NCBI GenBank assembly: GCA_022495995.1
Contig: JAFEMH010004878.1
Span: 123,831-187,830 of the forward strand
DNA: 64,000 nucleotides
Source of the DNA: Adenophora triphylla var. japonica
Lineage: Eukaryota > Streptophyta > Magnoliopsida > Asterales > Campanulaceae
Direction of reading: 5' to 3'
The position numbers were made by a program, and so were the translations under genes. Below the pieces are notes generated by a model. That model was given only the letters and a program-made list of their open reading frames with translations, had not been told where the DNA came from and searched no databases. Below, in pieces: positions 19,975 to 32,116 of the stretch; the stretch's first letter is position 1, and the number at the start of each line of letters is the position of its first letter.

Positions 19975-21075
19975 CAGAGGCTGTCAAAGCCATTTGAAAC
20001 AACAAAAATCACTCCCTTTCACCAAAAACCCCACGGCCTAAACTGGTTCATCCCCTTCCCGAGCCCCGGTTTTACCTCGTTTTGCGTGAAATCTCCGTAT
20101 TTTGATCAAATACAACCCCCACCACTTCGAAACACCATTCCAAACACACTTTCGTATCCCGTATACGCTCACCGAGCCAAAGGAGTCGACCCTAGCCATA
20201 GGTAGCTCCCTCTCTCTCTAAAACTCTCGTTTCGTCTCGATTTACGCGCCAGTCGCTACAACCATTTCGGACGACGTTGTTGAAATGTAGATGCCTCCGT
20301 CTAACGGGGTCCGATACGTTTTAGCCCCTAGATCCTCTTCTCTTCCCGTAAGAGAAGTAATCTCGGGTTAAAACGGCGTTCCGACCCCGTTCCGTTTACT
20401 TTTATGTCATTTACAATTCCGGATCGTTTGATCCGTCAATCTTTTTTTAAATTCTTGTCATTTACAAATTCCGAACCGTTTGATCCATCAAACGTCATTT
20501 ACTTTCACGCAACTTTACAATTCCGAGCCGTTTGGCTCGTCGATCGTACTTTACAATTTCGGATCGTTTGATTCCGTCGATACCCCACTTTAAATACTGT
20601 CATTTATAAGTCTGGGCCGTTTGGATCGTGATAGTATTTACATTTTCAAAGTCCGAGTCGCAACCCGATTCGTTGATCGCATATCATTTAATACGTTTTT
20701 CCCGTAAAATCGTTAACAATGACATGCCCGGTTCAAAATCGGAGTTCGACATTCGAACTCTCTTTCAAAAAGCGTGAAATGACGTTTGGCATCCAAACGC
20801 TCATCTTCAAACTCAAAATCCGACGTTTGACATTCAAACACTCTTTTCTTAAAAGTCAACATTTGACACTTAAGTTAAACAGTTAAAATCAGCATTCGCG
20901 CCACTTTTCCTAAAACTTCAAAACCGACGTTTGTCATTCAAACGCTCGCCTTTTCAAAAGGAATCACCTAATCAACGTTTGACATTCAAACCAAGATTAA
21001 GCTTGTCATTCAAGCCCCCATTTCAAAATGCAAACACACACACACATGCACACGATTTCGAGAAAGGTAGAAAGA

Positions 21076-21124
21076 CTTGTCATACGAGGCGTTTCAGGTG
21101 ATCTCAATATACTCTTCCCGAAAC
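21076..21124 (+). other. Two adjacent LTR hairpins (family A, right copy)
   Basis: CTTGT (21076-21080) with ACGAG (21084-21088), and GTTTCAGG (21091-21098) with CCCGAAAC (21117-21124, one mismatch). The second pair restores the GTTTC/GAAAC end that is mismatched in the left LTR. Confidence 0.65.
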
Positions 21125-21405
21125 GTAACGTGACCTCCGAACCTAACAATATCTGGTACTAAAAAAGATTTTTACTCGATTTTTCTACCAATAAAAATGA
21201 CACCCTGTTTTTAAAGTCTTTTCCTAAGTTTTTGCTACCAATAAAAACGACACCTTTTTCAACCAATAGCCGTTTCTCAACGTTTGGGCTCAAAATACAA
21301 AAATCGCGTGGCGACTCCTCTCCTTCCCGCAAAGCGAGGTCTCAGACACCAACCCTCCACGAAAGACAACCGCTTTCGCCTCGCGCGAAATCCCGGGTAA
21401 TTTCA

Positions 21406-21442
21406 GTATCCCTAGGAGGGAATCAAGCCGGATCGTAGTTCG
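21406..21442. other. CTACG...CGTAG dyad motif, copy 3 (interrupted)
   Basis: GTATCCCTAGGAGGGAATCA, AGCCGGATCGTAGTTCG. The left part of the motif is missing because the family A LTR ends at 21405. Confidence 0.7.
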
Positions 21443-21445
21443 AAC

Positions 21446-22420
21446 TAGTGACTATTGGGGGAAGTCGCCCGAAATTTGACTGGAGGGGGAGTCACCCGAG
21501 ATTTGACTGGAGGGGGAGTCACCCGAGATTTGACTATGTGGGATATATAAGAAAATGCCAGGAGCAAAATGGTAGAGATATGCTTTCATACCTGTGCTAT
21601 GCTTACCTGTAGCTGTGATAAAGACTTGCCGTGTGGAACGGGCTTTGATGAAGACTTGTCGTGTGGAACGGGCTTTGATGAAGACTTGCCGTGTGGAACG
21701 GGCTTTGATGAAGATGTGTCGTTGCAAACGGGCTTTGATGAAGACGTGCCGGTGCAAACGGGCTTTGATGAAGTTATGCCGTGCAAATGGGCTTTGATGA
21801 AGATGTGCCGGTGCAAACGGGCTTTGATGAAGATGTGCCGGTGCAAACGGGCATTGATGAAGACGTGCCGGTGCAAACGGGCATTGATGAAGATGTGCCG
21901 GTGCAAATGGGCTTTGATGAAGATGTGCCGGTGCAAATGGGATTGATGAAGATGTGCCGGTGCAAACGGGCTTTGATGAAGACGTGCCGGTGCACACGGG
22001 CTTGGATGAAGACGTGCCGGTGCAAACAGGCTTGGATGAAGACGTGCCGGTGCAAATGGGCTTTGATGAAGACGTGCCGTGCAAACGGGCTTTGATGAAG
22101 ATGTGCCGGTGCACACGGGCTTTGATGAAGACGTGCCGGTGCACACATGCTTGGATGAAGACGTGCTGGTGCAAACGGGCTTTGATGAAGACGTGCTGGT
22201 GCAAACGGGCTTTGATGAAGATGTGCCGGTGCAAACGGGCTTTGATGAAGATGTGCCGGTGCAAAGTGCCGGTGCAAACGGGCTTTGATGAAAATGTGCC
22301 GGTGCAAACGGGCTTTGATGATGATCTGCCGATGAGCACGGGCTTCTGATGATGATCTGCCGATGAGAACAGACTTTTGAAGATGATCTGCCGATGAGAA
22401 CGGGTTTTGATGCTGAGGCT
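21446..22420. repeat. Minisatellites of family B (27-bp and 30-bp units)
   Basis: Three units of GGGGGAGTCACCCGAGATTT (21450-21535) are followed by about 26 units of a 30-bp repeat (GATGAAGACGTGCCGGTGCA, AACGGGCTTT) at ~21620-22420. The period is a multiple of three, so all frames stay open and give long repetitive peptides on both strands. These are not genes. Confidence 0.92.
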
Positions 22421-24333
22421 AATGAGCATTAATGCTTGAAGATTGAGGCAGCTGAAGCTCTTTTCAAACATTGCTGATGAATCCGAATATGACGAGACCG
22501 ATGAAGATGATAAAGGCAGAATATACCACCTGCAGGATTTGAATTCCTTGTCCAGATTGTGACTCGAGGAGCAACTCCTTTGATCAGATTATGATCATTT
22601 GATTATTGTACCGTGTGAGGGGAGAAACGCAACACTCTAGGCACTTTGCAAAGATTTGAACTCGATTATTGTTAATTTTATGCATTATTAATCTTGATGC
22701 ACGAGTCCATCTCGACTGGGGATGAAAATGGAGTGAGAATTTTGCATGGCTCGACGAGCTGATATGTATATGTAGCAAATGATGGATTGTGTATGGGATG
22801 AATGTATATATGTATGATGATGACTGGGTTGTGAACCCTCTCCCATGAATTTGAGGAGTGTATGGGCGATGGTTGAGGAATGGTGCAACTTAGGCAAGTC
22901 GGGGCGTGCCCTGAGAGCACAGATTGCAGCAGGTTGATTGTTGCTGATAAGAACGAAGTGCGTTGCGCGCCCGAAACGGCAAGCAGCAGAGGAAGTGCAG
23001 AGAATGCCCTGGCTTTGAAGAATACCACTCAGATACTATAACTGTCTCCGTCTCGGGAATGCGGACCAAACGAGCGCCGGGAACAGGAACACGCACCCAA
23101 CTTGCCGTAGCTGTAGAGGCGAAGAGGTGTAGATAAGGTGGTATAGCACAGAACCTTGAGAAGGCATGGAGAGGGAAGAAAATGAAAGGAGATGGACTCA
23201 TTCAAGCGCTTTATTTATGTTCAAGTAGAAAACAATGGCTTTTAAGTCCTAAGAACAGTTGGAAAAGGATAAGCCTTCTTTTTCGCAATCTAAACCTCGG
23301 GGGAACCTAGGGACACACCATCCAAAAATACACCAAATGTATTGATCAAAAATAAATAATAGGCAATAATACCTAAATAAAACCGAAGCATTTATGGGAC
23401 GGACGAGCAATCCCAATTTCTGGGGAAATTTGGGCAGCATGACGGGTATTCCCGAAGAAATTCAAAGAAAAATACGGCATGACCTCTCGTCGGTACACGT
23501 TGACAAGGCGACATGATCTCTCGTTAGAACATGTCGTGAGAGCGACATGTCCATGCGTGAAACCATGTTACGTTGGCAACATGCCCATACATGCTAGGTT
23601 TTGGAATATGTATGAAAGCCTATGATTAATTTTGAAACAATTCATTTTAGTGTATTTGAAAACGTTGTGTCAAAAACCAACCATTGGGTAAGTTGAAAAA
23701 GTGTGGTTCCACCTATGATGCACTAGGGGGAAAAGATTGATATTAGGCGCTCAAGCGTAGGCGACATACATCACCGTCCGCGATGCCGTCAATCGCACAA
23801 AATGGCTCTAGATCTAGTGAAGTAGTGTGCGGATGACTAGATTCCTTTATTTGCGAAAAAGCTTTTCCTTTTTCCTTTTTTTTATTTTTGATTTTTTTTA
23901 TTTTTATTTGAAAAGGGGGATAAATGGAAAACACTACTCACACACCCCACAAAGTACAATAATCAAAGGATCATAATTTTGATCATGGGAATGCCCACAA
24001 TCACAATTTGCACCAAGAAAATTAAATCCTGTAGAATGGCAAACGTTGTCAAGCGACACAGGATTGATGAGTCAAGGTCTGTCGCGTGACAACAGAAGCC
24101 ATATTTCCAGAATCTGAACAAAAAACAGAACCAGCCCCTAGCCTCCAAGCACATGCAAGAGCTCAACACCAAGTATCAGTGCAATCAGAGAAAACATGGA
24201 AGACACAGAAACAACAAAGCATGCAAAAAATGCAAATATCACATAATATCACACACAATGCACACACAAATGAATGGGATGGATGTTTAAATAAGAACAG
24301 AAGTTTGACCCACTTTTGAAAACAAGTTTCATA
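22421..24333 (-). other. Family B internal non-coding region
   Basis: No coding gene is recognised. A palindrome pair, TGTCAAGCGACA (24047-24058) and TGTCGCGTGACA (24080-24091), lies between the PBS and the conserved 23262-23295 block. An A/T-rich stretch is at 23865-23920. Confidence 0.5.
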
Positions 24334-24351
24334 TTCCCAGCAGAGTCACCA
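24334..24351 (-). other. Primer-binding site of family B
   Basis: On the minus strand, TGGTGACTCTGCTGGGAA follows one base after the LTR end. It is a variant of the TGGCGACTCCGCTGGGGA found next to the family D and F LTRs. I do not assign the tRNA. Confidence 0.75.
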
Positions 24352-24352
24352 C

Positions 24353-25736
24353 TGAACATACCCCGTTATGAAAATCAAGTTTTAATGATTTTGGAAATGG
24401 GACGGGAGATATGTAAAAGTGAATGAAAAGGAGTCGCCATGCCGTTTTTAATGGAAAACATTGAAAAACCAATTTGAAATCAAAGAGAGGGTTCGGGGGT
24501 CAGGTTACGTGTTGGGAAGAACCGAGAGTTCACCCAACACTCCTCGTAAACGAGTCTTTCAACAACAAACATCCAAGGTATTCATAAGTGTGTGCAAACA
24601 TGTAAGACGAGAAATGTGATAAATGAATTTTATTGAGAACATGAGATAGATATAACTCGTGAGCCACTTGGTACAAAGGGGGGCCACATCCCAGTTACAG
24701 ATCTACGAACAGATTATAATTGGAAAAATAGCTTCTGCAAAGTGGCAAGATGTGTCGCGTGACACAGGATCTGCTTGGCTAGTTGTGTCGCGTGTCACAT
24801 GACGCCAATATGCAGAAACCTCACACATTGAAACGCAGAATGAACTGAGATCTATCCAGATCGAATCATATCAGCAATTTAACTCAGAAAATATGAGAAT
24901 CAACATCTAATCGACCAAGGGGGTGTGGATATGGGGTGATCCACACTCCCTTGATGATCAAGCCACAATTACACCAAAATCAACCCATGAACATGAAATA
25001 ATACCAAACAAAGTAACTTAAACAGAGAGATTGCGATTGTAACTTAACAATTAGAACAGATAGAGTCTAATTATCAAATCAAATGAATAGAAATTTCATG
25101 AATTATGAAGAGAGCAAATATATGAGAGAGAAGGAAGGAGGGAATTAGTTACCCTTGGAGATCCACAATCCTTATACCAAGTCAGGTATAAGGACCTTCA
25201 ATTACCAGCTTCAGAACCGGATTGAGCTTGGGAAGGATGGTGGATTGAGGATTTAGGTGGTGGTGTATGAGTTGGATTGAATTGAGGGAGAAAAGGAGAA
25301 AGTTGGGTATGAGAGGGGGAGAATTGTGTATGTTTTGCTGTGTGTGTTACGCTACTATTTGGACAGAGTAACAGTAAGTCGAAAAGGGATCTTAGAAATG
25401 AGAGGGGGAGGGTCTTATTTATAACCTGCTGGTGAGGGGCTAGTTGTGTCGCACGACCCACCGCTGTGACTTTCCGTGGCTCGTCAAGGCCGCACGACTT
25501 AACGAGCCGATGTAAGTTACAGCGCCAATCAACCTGTTCTGGAACATTCCGAGATAATTCCTCCTAGGTTCAAAATGAATAATTCCTTATAGGTCCTTTT
25601 GCATGGAAAAAAGTCTTAAACGTACTTCTTTCAAAGGCTCGGAATGGACCAGAAATTTACCAAAACGCCCCTAGTGCAATTTCATTATATTAGAAGGCAC
25701 TTATAAAGGGTCGCGAATTGGATTGGGGTACTCACA
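24353..25736 (-). repeat. Family B 5' LTR
   Basis: 1384 bp, TGTGAGTACCCC at 25736 to GGGGTATGTTCA at 24353. TATAAATA on the minus strand (25423-25416). TGTGTCGCACGACC (25445-25458) is just upstream. A pair TGTGTCGCGTGACACA (24751) and TGTGTCGCGTGTCACA (24784) is ~650 bp downstream. Hairpins GTGTTGGG/CCCAACAC (24509-24540) and CTCGT/ACGAG (24543-24554). A second PBS-like GGAGTCGCCA is at 24430-24439. Confidence 0.85.
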
Positions 25737-26041
25737 CCCGTGGATCTTCAGATCCGGGTCAAACGGGCGGGCTTGGACTTCTGAAACGGTACGGGCCAGA
25801 CCGGGTTTAGGCCGTTTCATCACATGGTCTCACGGGCTTCTACCCGTTTTGTCCACGGGTTTGATCCAAACGAGCCGGGCCTGGCTGGGCCGCTCGTTTG
25901 GCTATCTCCGATTCCCACTACTTTTCCCTTTGTGTAGATTCATTTTTATCGAAACAAGTACGTCATATCTTATACTACATTTTATACACAAAAAATTAGG
26001 TAAAATGCACTTTTAGACAAAAAAATGAAATCGACCGCCAA
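25737..26041. other. Flank of family B element, no gene
   Basis: GC-rich text (CGGGCTTGG, GGCCGTTTCA) followed by AT-rich DNA. Nothing recognised. Confidence 0.4.
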
Positions 26042-26224
26042 TCTATCTATAGTATAAATGGTAGTGGTGGTAAACAGTTGAATGAACAATCTCAAATGGA
26101 TTTTTTCCCTTTTTGCCCTCTGAATTTGTCCCTTTCCTATTTTCCCGTTAATTTTTTTTTTTTTTAAATTAAAAAAAAAATTAAAAAAAAAAGACCCGTG
26201 TCCTTGGACACGGACATGTACTAG
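26042..26224 (+). mobile_element. Very short non-autonomous Helitron
   Basis: It starts TCTATCTATAGTATAAATGG after an A (26041) and ends CTAG before a T (26225), the Helitron A|T target rule. Eight bases before the terminus is a perfect 8-bp stem with a TT loop (CCGTGTCC, 26196-26203; GGACACGG, 26206-26213). TC start, 3' hairpin and CTRR end together are diagnostic. At 183 bp it encodes nothing. A poly(T)/poly(A) stretch lies inside. Confidence 0.8.
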
Positions 26225-27256
26225 TCAATTTATATGACGAGGTAGTATCAGATTCCATGCAAAATGAACGAACAATCTTGCACACTACGTCAACTTTACA
26301 CGACTTTTAGTCATTCCCTTTTCTCGTTCGATAATGATGCATTAATCTATGTATTAATAATATCATTTGTTCTTTTTAAAGGAATTGATCCTTAATTTTC
26401 AGGTGTTATATTATGCCTTTATCCCCTACCTCTAATTCTATACTTTTTTGAATAAAGGTGGGAGTAAACCTAATCAAAACATAGCTTAATCTTTTTTGGT
26501 TTAAATATTCCCTTTGTAGCAAACCATAAACTTAATTTCTCTAACTTTGGAAGAACAATTCCCATTAGTTGGAAATAATAATAATAATAATAATAATAAT
26601 ATTATAACTACGAAAGTGGACTATCCTCTTTTGGCATTTTTACCAAATTATTATTTTTCTTGTATATTTAAATTTGTGTTTATGGAGAATAAATTCATGT
26701 ACCCAACTTAGAGAGGGGTCATGATATATTTTAGTTTAATTTTTTAAAAAATAAAATAAAATGGGTATTCTTGATTAAGATTTATATGAAAATATTTAAA
26801 AACTCACTTTAGTATAAATCTTGTTGATGCTCATTTAATAGTATTCTTGAGAATCATTATCTATTACTCTTCCATCCATTTAAAAGAAATTATTTTTACT
26901 TTTTTTTTTCTAGAAAATTTATGTAATTTATATTAACTTTGTGTATGTGTGCATTTATATATAATTATATTTACATGAGCAAATTACTATAAAGTAGTAT
27001 TTTATAAGAGTCTCCACAGTGAAAGGTTTTTTAATAGTTTTTTATTTTTATGAAAAAAAAACTATTGAAATCTTTTTATCATCGTGAAGGATATTGAAAT
27101 GCTCCTTGCTAATTTTACTAGAGGGTTATTGTGACATGAAACGATAAAATAAAAAATGTAGGGGCACAAAAATATTTCATAAAATTTGAGAATTACACGA
27201 AGAACAAAATGCTTTTGTGTTGGAATTTATTATTTTTTTTAGTTTTTTTTGAACTA
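26225..27256. other. AT-rich intergenic DNA, no gene
   Basis: Low-GC DNA with frequent short A and T runs and one (AAT)n tract. No open frame of note and no recognised element. Confidence 0.6.
26574..26602. repeat. (AAT)n microsatellite
   Basis: About nine consecutive AAT units. Confidence 0.95.
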
Positions 27257-27530
27257 TTCCTTCCATTCCATATTATCGGTTTATTATTTCTTTCAAAATG
27301 TTTCAAATTACAATTTTACTTTCAAAAGTTAAGTTTTATATTTTGATTTTGTTATCAAAATTTCACTTTCGTATTTAAGATATGTTAGTTTTATTGTATA
27401 TTATTGGGGGAATTTATACAACTTTAATTCGTTTGAATTAATAATAAAATTACAAATATACAAATATATAAATTAAAATTTTAATAAGTAAAACACTCAA
27501 ACATGAACTAATTATATGGATTGGAGGGAA
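27257..27530. mobile_element. MITE-like element with CCTTCCATTCCATA ends
   Basis: The left end TTCCTTCCATTCCATATTAT is matched by the inverse of the right end at 27511-27530 (TTCCCTCCAATCCATATAAT). The interior is AT-rich and has no genes. I cannot fix the target duplication cleanly, so the family is uncertain. Confidence 0.55.
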
Positions 27531-27607
27531 CTGATAGAATAGAGAGGGATAGATTTACCAAATCTCTTCTATTGTTTTATTGATTTGTATATATTTGTAT
27601 ATGAGGC

Positions 27608-27711
27608 GCTAAATAAACCATTCAACAGCCGCCGTATATAATATTTACGGCGCCCCGTCTACTATTTAGGGCAGATTTAAGCCGCCGTAAATAGTGTACT
27701 TTCTTGTAGTG
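27608..27711 (-). mobile_element. One terminus of a CACTA (En/Spm) transposon
   Basis: On the minus strand it begins CACTACAAGAAAGTACACTA at 27711, the CACTA-family terminal repeat. Sub-terminal repeats built on TTACGGCGGC follow in both orientations (27630-27690). I find no second CACTA end in the window, so this is a fragment, or the partner end has decayed. Confidence 0.7.
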
Positions 27712-27891
27712 AGACTATAATACTTCCTATAATTTAGTAATTAGACTTGTATATATGTATGGTTCATGGAATACAATGGAAGGGGGAAGTGATTCCTTTA
27801 TGGTATCAGATTTGCCCTCCTCCGCCTACCCATCTTCTTCCCCTTTTTCCCAACTGTCATCTCTCTCTCTCTCTGATGTGTTCTCTCCATG
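27712..27891. other. Short flank, no gene
   Basis: Contains a (CT)n run at ~27861-27875 and a tggtatcaga sequence at ~27802 that resembles a copia PBS but has no LTR beside it. Confidence 0.4.
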
Positions 27892-29990
27892 TGTAACGAC
27901 CTCAATTTTTCATAATTCATAATCATAATAATAAATCCCAAAACATCACCAATATCCATAAAAATGCTCCAACGGCAACCCTAAAATATTACATCAATAA
28001 TTGTCATTAAATAACCAACGACTAGTACAACCCACTAGCTCTAGATAATACTTATTGTCTTCAAAATAAATGCAACTCCTTAATTGCTAAGCCTCTATCC
28101 ATGCGACCATTCCACTCCATTCATTTATTACCTAGGAGGGGAAAGAATAAGAATGGGTGAGCGAACAATGCTCAGTGAGTTCATACGTGATCTCTTCGGG
28201 TTCTAAGAAGAGATGACCGGAACAAACGAAGTTCAAACGAATATCCAACGAAAGCATATCTTATACAATAAATGATTCAAATACGGAGAACAACAATGAA
28301 AGATACTTTTCAATTAACAAATAGTGGCACTTCCACAAGAATAAAACAGATGAAAATATGTCTGTCAATTCCCATTTTATGGTGCACCTTTAATCTAGGG
28401 TGACTCCGATACACCTATTCGGGTAATCGTTGAATAAGAAGATCTACACCTTTAATCTAGGATGCCCCCTTATTCTGAATAAGAGAATCTACGCCTTTTA
28501 TCTGGGGCGCTCCCATATTCTGATATATCATATATAGAGTAAAGGTCATTTCAATCTGTTTAGACCAAATCATACAACATTAAGGCCATTTCAATCTGTA
28601 TAGACCAAATCATACAAAGTCCTCATCAATCAGACAGAGCAATATCATATATGGTGTTCAAAGTACAAGAACACATAAATCAAATCCAAACATCATGGAT
28701 ACATATTGAACAAAACATATCAATGGTAAGATATTCCAAAGAACGCTCATATCAAAGGAATACAAATAACTACCGGTCACTTAATAGCATATAATTTATG
28801 AAATCAAGGAATCCTATCACAAGGATTTGAAAACATTCAAACGCTATGGAACATAATCCCTTACCTTGATTGATGCACGCTCCTAGCAAATATCACCGCA
28901 CGAATCTACAATCATGCAACGCATAACTTAGGGTACAAGTAATGAACATTTACTTAACCCAAACTATTTTCCATAGTCTCGTTAACCTACGAATTATTCT
29001 CTTTAACTCCTTTTAAGGTTAACTCTTACCCTTTTAGGTTTCCCAAAATAACCCTAGGATTTCTAAGCATTTAATCCTTGTTCAATCTCTTATATTTAAT
29101 TTACACACACTAAACACACCTTTCTCAGCACACACAACACACACAAACACACACACGCACACCCTAACCCTAACTACACTCACACGACACACCCACCCTT
29201 TGCTGCCACACACACGACAGCAACACACACATACTCACAACAATGCACATGCACACATACACCCACTGCACACACATCAACAACACACACACATACACAT
29301 GACACACACATGAACACTCACACGGCACACCCTCAAAACACACATAAAACCCTAATTTTTCTTTCATAAACCTTAACATGCAATACCTTAAGTCATACCA
29401 TTGATTACATACCCAAATCCTAACCATTATCCATCGGTGTTAAGTCTTTATACAATAATTCGATCAACACAATATACAAAGATTGATCCTCCATTAATCA
29501 ACAATATCAATCATGCAAACCCTAATCCCAACCCAAGAGTTTCTAGGGTTTTCTAGGTGGTAGAATACTATGAGAGGGTTGAATATAATTACCTTGATTC
29601 GATCTTCCAAGCCACGAAGAAGATTCCTTCTTCTTCCCAATATTTCCGGCCGCCTCCTACCCTTTTCCGGCCACTCTCTCTCTCGGCTCACTCTTCTCTC
29701 TCTCTCAGCTGCTCCTGCCGCCTCCCTCTCTCTATTTCTCTTGATAGGTTTTGAAAATAATAAGGTCTAGGGTTTGATAAAGAGGTATATATAGATGGGT
29801 TTTCCACTCAAGTCCATTAGGTAGACTAACCCAATAGTAACTCAAGTCCAATTCACAATCCTTTTAATAAAAGGTAACTCAAGTAATTAATTTAAAGAAA
29901 ACAATTTAATTACTGAAACAATTATTAATTAAAAGGAAATAAATAAATCAATTAATAATAAATAAATAAAAGAAATTTCGGGTTACTACA
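27892..29990 (-). mobile_element. 3' LTR of a Ty3/gypsy chromovirus (minus strand)
   Basis: A 2099-bp LTR from TGTAGTAACCCGAAATTTC (29990) to GAGGTCGTTACA (27892) on the minus strand. The polypurine tract AAGGGGGTAAGAA abuts its start (29991-30003) and an integrase C-terminus lies upstream (30035-30133). That fixes it as a 3' LTR with its body to the right. TATA-like TATATATA is at ~29784-29793. A cryptic CA-rich stretch occupies ~29100-29345. LTR ends and the chromodomain point to a Tekay/Del-like chromovirus; the lineage is tentative. Confidence 0.8.
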
Positions 29991-30034
29991 TTCTTACCCC
30001 CTTAAAAGGGTTTGATCCTCCAAACCAAATGCAC

Positions 30035-30133
30035 TTAATCAGAAAATAGGGCGGGATACGAATCTCGCATCTCACTCTCGAGCTCCCACGTTGCTTCTCT
30101 TTCCGTGTGGTTGCTCCATTGCACTTTCACATA
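30035..30133 (-). pseudogene. C-terminal fragment of chromovirus integrase (chromodomain end)
   Basis: The minus strand encodes YVKVQWSNHTEREATWE, then LESEMRDSYPALFSD and a stop at 30037-30035. This matches the end of chromovirus polyproteins, where the chromodomain helix reads like W....EATWE.E..M...YP.LF. The rest of pol is absent because the family D LTR begins at 30136. The fragment is only ~33 residues, but the motif and its position next to PPT and LTR make the call firm. Confidence 0.85.
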
Positions 30134-31229
30134 AGTGTAAGTACCCAAATCTGGCTCACGCCTTCCGATTAAAATTCCCGGCGATTCCCCGAACTTTCAT
30201 AAAGTTCAGAGGGCCATTCGGGAACTTTTACAAGATTTCCAAGTAAGGAAGGACCTACTAGGAATTAAAATTCCATGCAGGACCTCGCTGGAAAGGGCAT
30301 TCTAGAAGCTGCCACCTTGCAGGCTTCTAGAAGGTAAATGGATAAGGCTTACTATGTCGTGCGACATACCCTGCCATGACGAATTCTAGAAGCTGCCACC
30401 TTGCATGTTTCTAGAAGGAAAGCGGTTATGGCTTGTAATGTCGTGCGACATACTAAGCCACTGCCATGCAGCCTAGAAATAGAGGCCTACACCTCTCATT
30501 TTAGGGATCCTTTTTTGACTCCTTAGTGTCACTCTGTCAAAATATGCCCAGAAGCATAGTCTCTCTCCTCATATACACCCAAAACACATACTAATCCTCT
30601 CAAATCACTCACCATTCAATCAATCCAACACCACTTCATATACACACAAAGAACCAACGGTTCTCATTGAACCAAGGCTTGATATCAGCTCCAGAGGCTG
30701 ATGTTTGAAGGATCCTATATCTAACTTGATATAGGAAGTCGGGGATCTTCAAGGGTAACGATTCTTTATCCTTTTCTCTCCCTCTATCTTCCTTATACAT
30801 GAGATCTACATGTGTTGATTTTAATGCATCCTGAGTAAGATTGCATGTTCTAGTTTCATATTGTTTAGACCCACATCTGTTTTCACATCATTTCATGTAA
30901 TAGCGTCGGCTTGACATTGTTTTGTATGAATACTCGAGATGAGTGTGGATCCCTCATGTCCACACCCTTTTGAAGTGTTCACTATTGACATACTTGCTCT
31001 CTGAGACCCATTTGTGATGCAACTTGCCTAGATTGTGGCTTTGCTGTGTCTGTAAATGTGGCTTGTAAAAGTCTCTGCAAATGGCTAAAGGTGTCACGCG
31101 ACATACCTTGCCAGGCAACCTATGTCACGCGACAACCTTGGCCAGATTGCAGAAACTTCATCTTTTTCAACTATAGTCTGATTTTAGTCTTTTCCATGCT
31201 GTAATCTAATGTCAATCTGCAATTTAAAT

Positions 31230-31605
31230 AGTATCTTTGTACATAAAAATGTCATCTTTTCATTAAAATGTCATCTTCATACATCAAAGTGGCATCCTTT
31301 GCATCAAAATAGCATCCTTTGCCCTTAAAATGATATTTTTATGCATAAAGTAGCATCCTTTGCACTTAAAATGCCATTTTTACACACAAAGTTGCATCCT
31401 TTGCATTCAAGGCTTTATCTTTACATCAAAGTAGCATCCTTTGCTTTCAAAATGACATCTTTATGCATCCTTTGCACATAAAGCACTATTTTTCCACATA
31501 AAGTTGCATCCTTTGCATAAAAAAATCATTCTTTACATCAAAGAAGCATCCTTTGCACCCAAGTAGCATCCTTTGCACTTAAAATGTCATCTTTTTCATT
31601 AAAAG
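31230..31605. repeat. Degenerate ~30-bp repeat in family D LTR
   Basis: About a dozen irregular units of TAGCATCCTTTGCA and AAAATGTCATCTTT. No coding sense. Confidence 0.8.
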
Positions 31606-32116
31606 TGTCATTTTTATCTTAAACATGCATTCCCTAGTCCCATTGGTACTTGGAGCATCTCTTGGAACGAGATGGTGTAAAGGTCCTATCTTTACATCAT
31701 TTCTTCCACCTAAAGATGCCATAGACGGATTCTCCTTTAGAAAAGGATGATCCCTAGCCACATATCTCCGATCATCACTTGAGACGAGCACAAATGTCCC
31801 GAAAAAGTCCAAACCGTCTCAAGATGTAGGATTGATAGGCAAAGGTCCTTCCTTTCTAAAGAGTCTCATCCTTGGACTCTAAAACGGTGTCCCTATCTTG
31901 ATCACATGTGACCCAAGGTCTCATCATGATGATCATAAGTCCAAGATGAGAATGGGACCAAAGTCCCTAATACATAAAAATCCAAGGAATCCCGAGCGAT
32001 AACCAACTCATGGTTTATACGTCCGGCAGACCACTTGGTACATTCCCCCCTTTTCAAAAGCACACATCCCACACACGAAAATACTAAGGCAAGTATGAGA
32101 AGCGGATCCTGGAAGA

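Larger units (their letters stand above)
19440..21405 (+). mobile_element. Family A 3' LTR, right copy (plus strand)
   Basis: A complete LTR of 1966 bp, from TGTAAGTACCC to GGGTAATTTCA. The polypurine motif GAGGGGCTAAC precedes it directly, so it is the 3' LTR of a plus-strand element whose internal 3' half is 16291-19439. GTATC follows at 21406, cutting a dyad motif of family B, so this element inserted into family B. The matching 5' LTR and GTATC duplicate are not in the window, so later rearrangement has removed them. The LTR contains the promoter palindromes, the mini-hairpin array (about 20410-20640) and the paired hairpins near its end. Confidence 0.85.
21406..25736 (-). mobile_element. 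Family B LTR element, minus strand, no coding genes, 3' LTR missing
   Basis: The 5' LTR is at 24353-25736, followed on the minus strand by the PBS. The internal region is only ~2.9 kb and I recognise no gag or pol. It ends within a dyad motif at 21406, where the family A LTR inserted. Internal landmarks are a GGAAAAGGAT...CTTCTTTTTCGCAA block (23262-23295) shared with families D and F, a stretch (about 22480-23000) shared with 63340-63850, and a 30-bp minisatellite. It is best described as a non-autonomous LARD/TRIM-like element. Confidence 0.75.

Noticed and set aside
21600..22420. CRISPR-like regular repeat
   Set aside because: The 30-bp units are directly contiguous without unique spacers and lie in a plant LTR element; this is a minisatellite.
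21452..22471. Long open frames on both strands (339 and 186 residues minus; 131 and 125 residues plus)
   Set aside because: A 30-bp repeat keeps all frames open. The peptides are repeats of HLHQSPFAPA and FDEDVPVQTG type, so these are not genes.
27795..27815. tggtatcaga resembling a copia PBS
   Set aside because: No LTR end lies before it and no copia genes follow. A chance match is likely.
29160..29180. ccctaaccctaac as telomeric repeat
   Set aside because: Only two units inside a CA-rich part of an LTR; not a telomere remnant.
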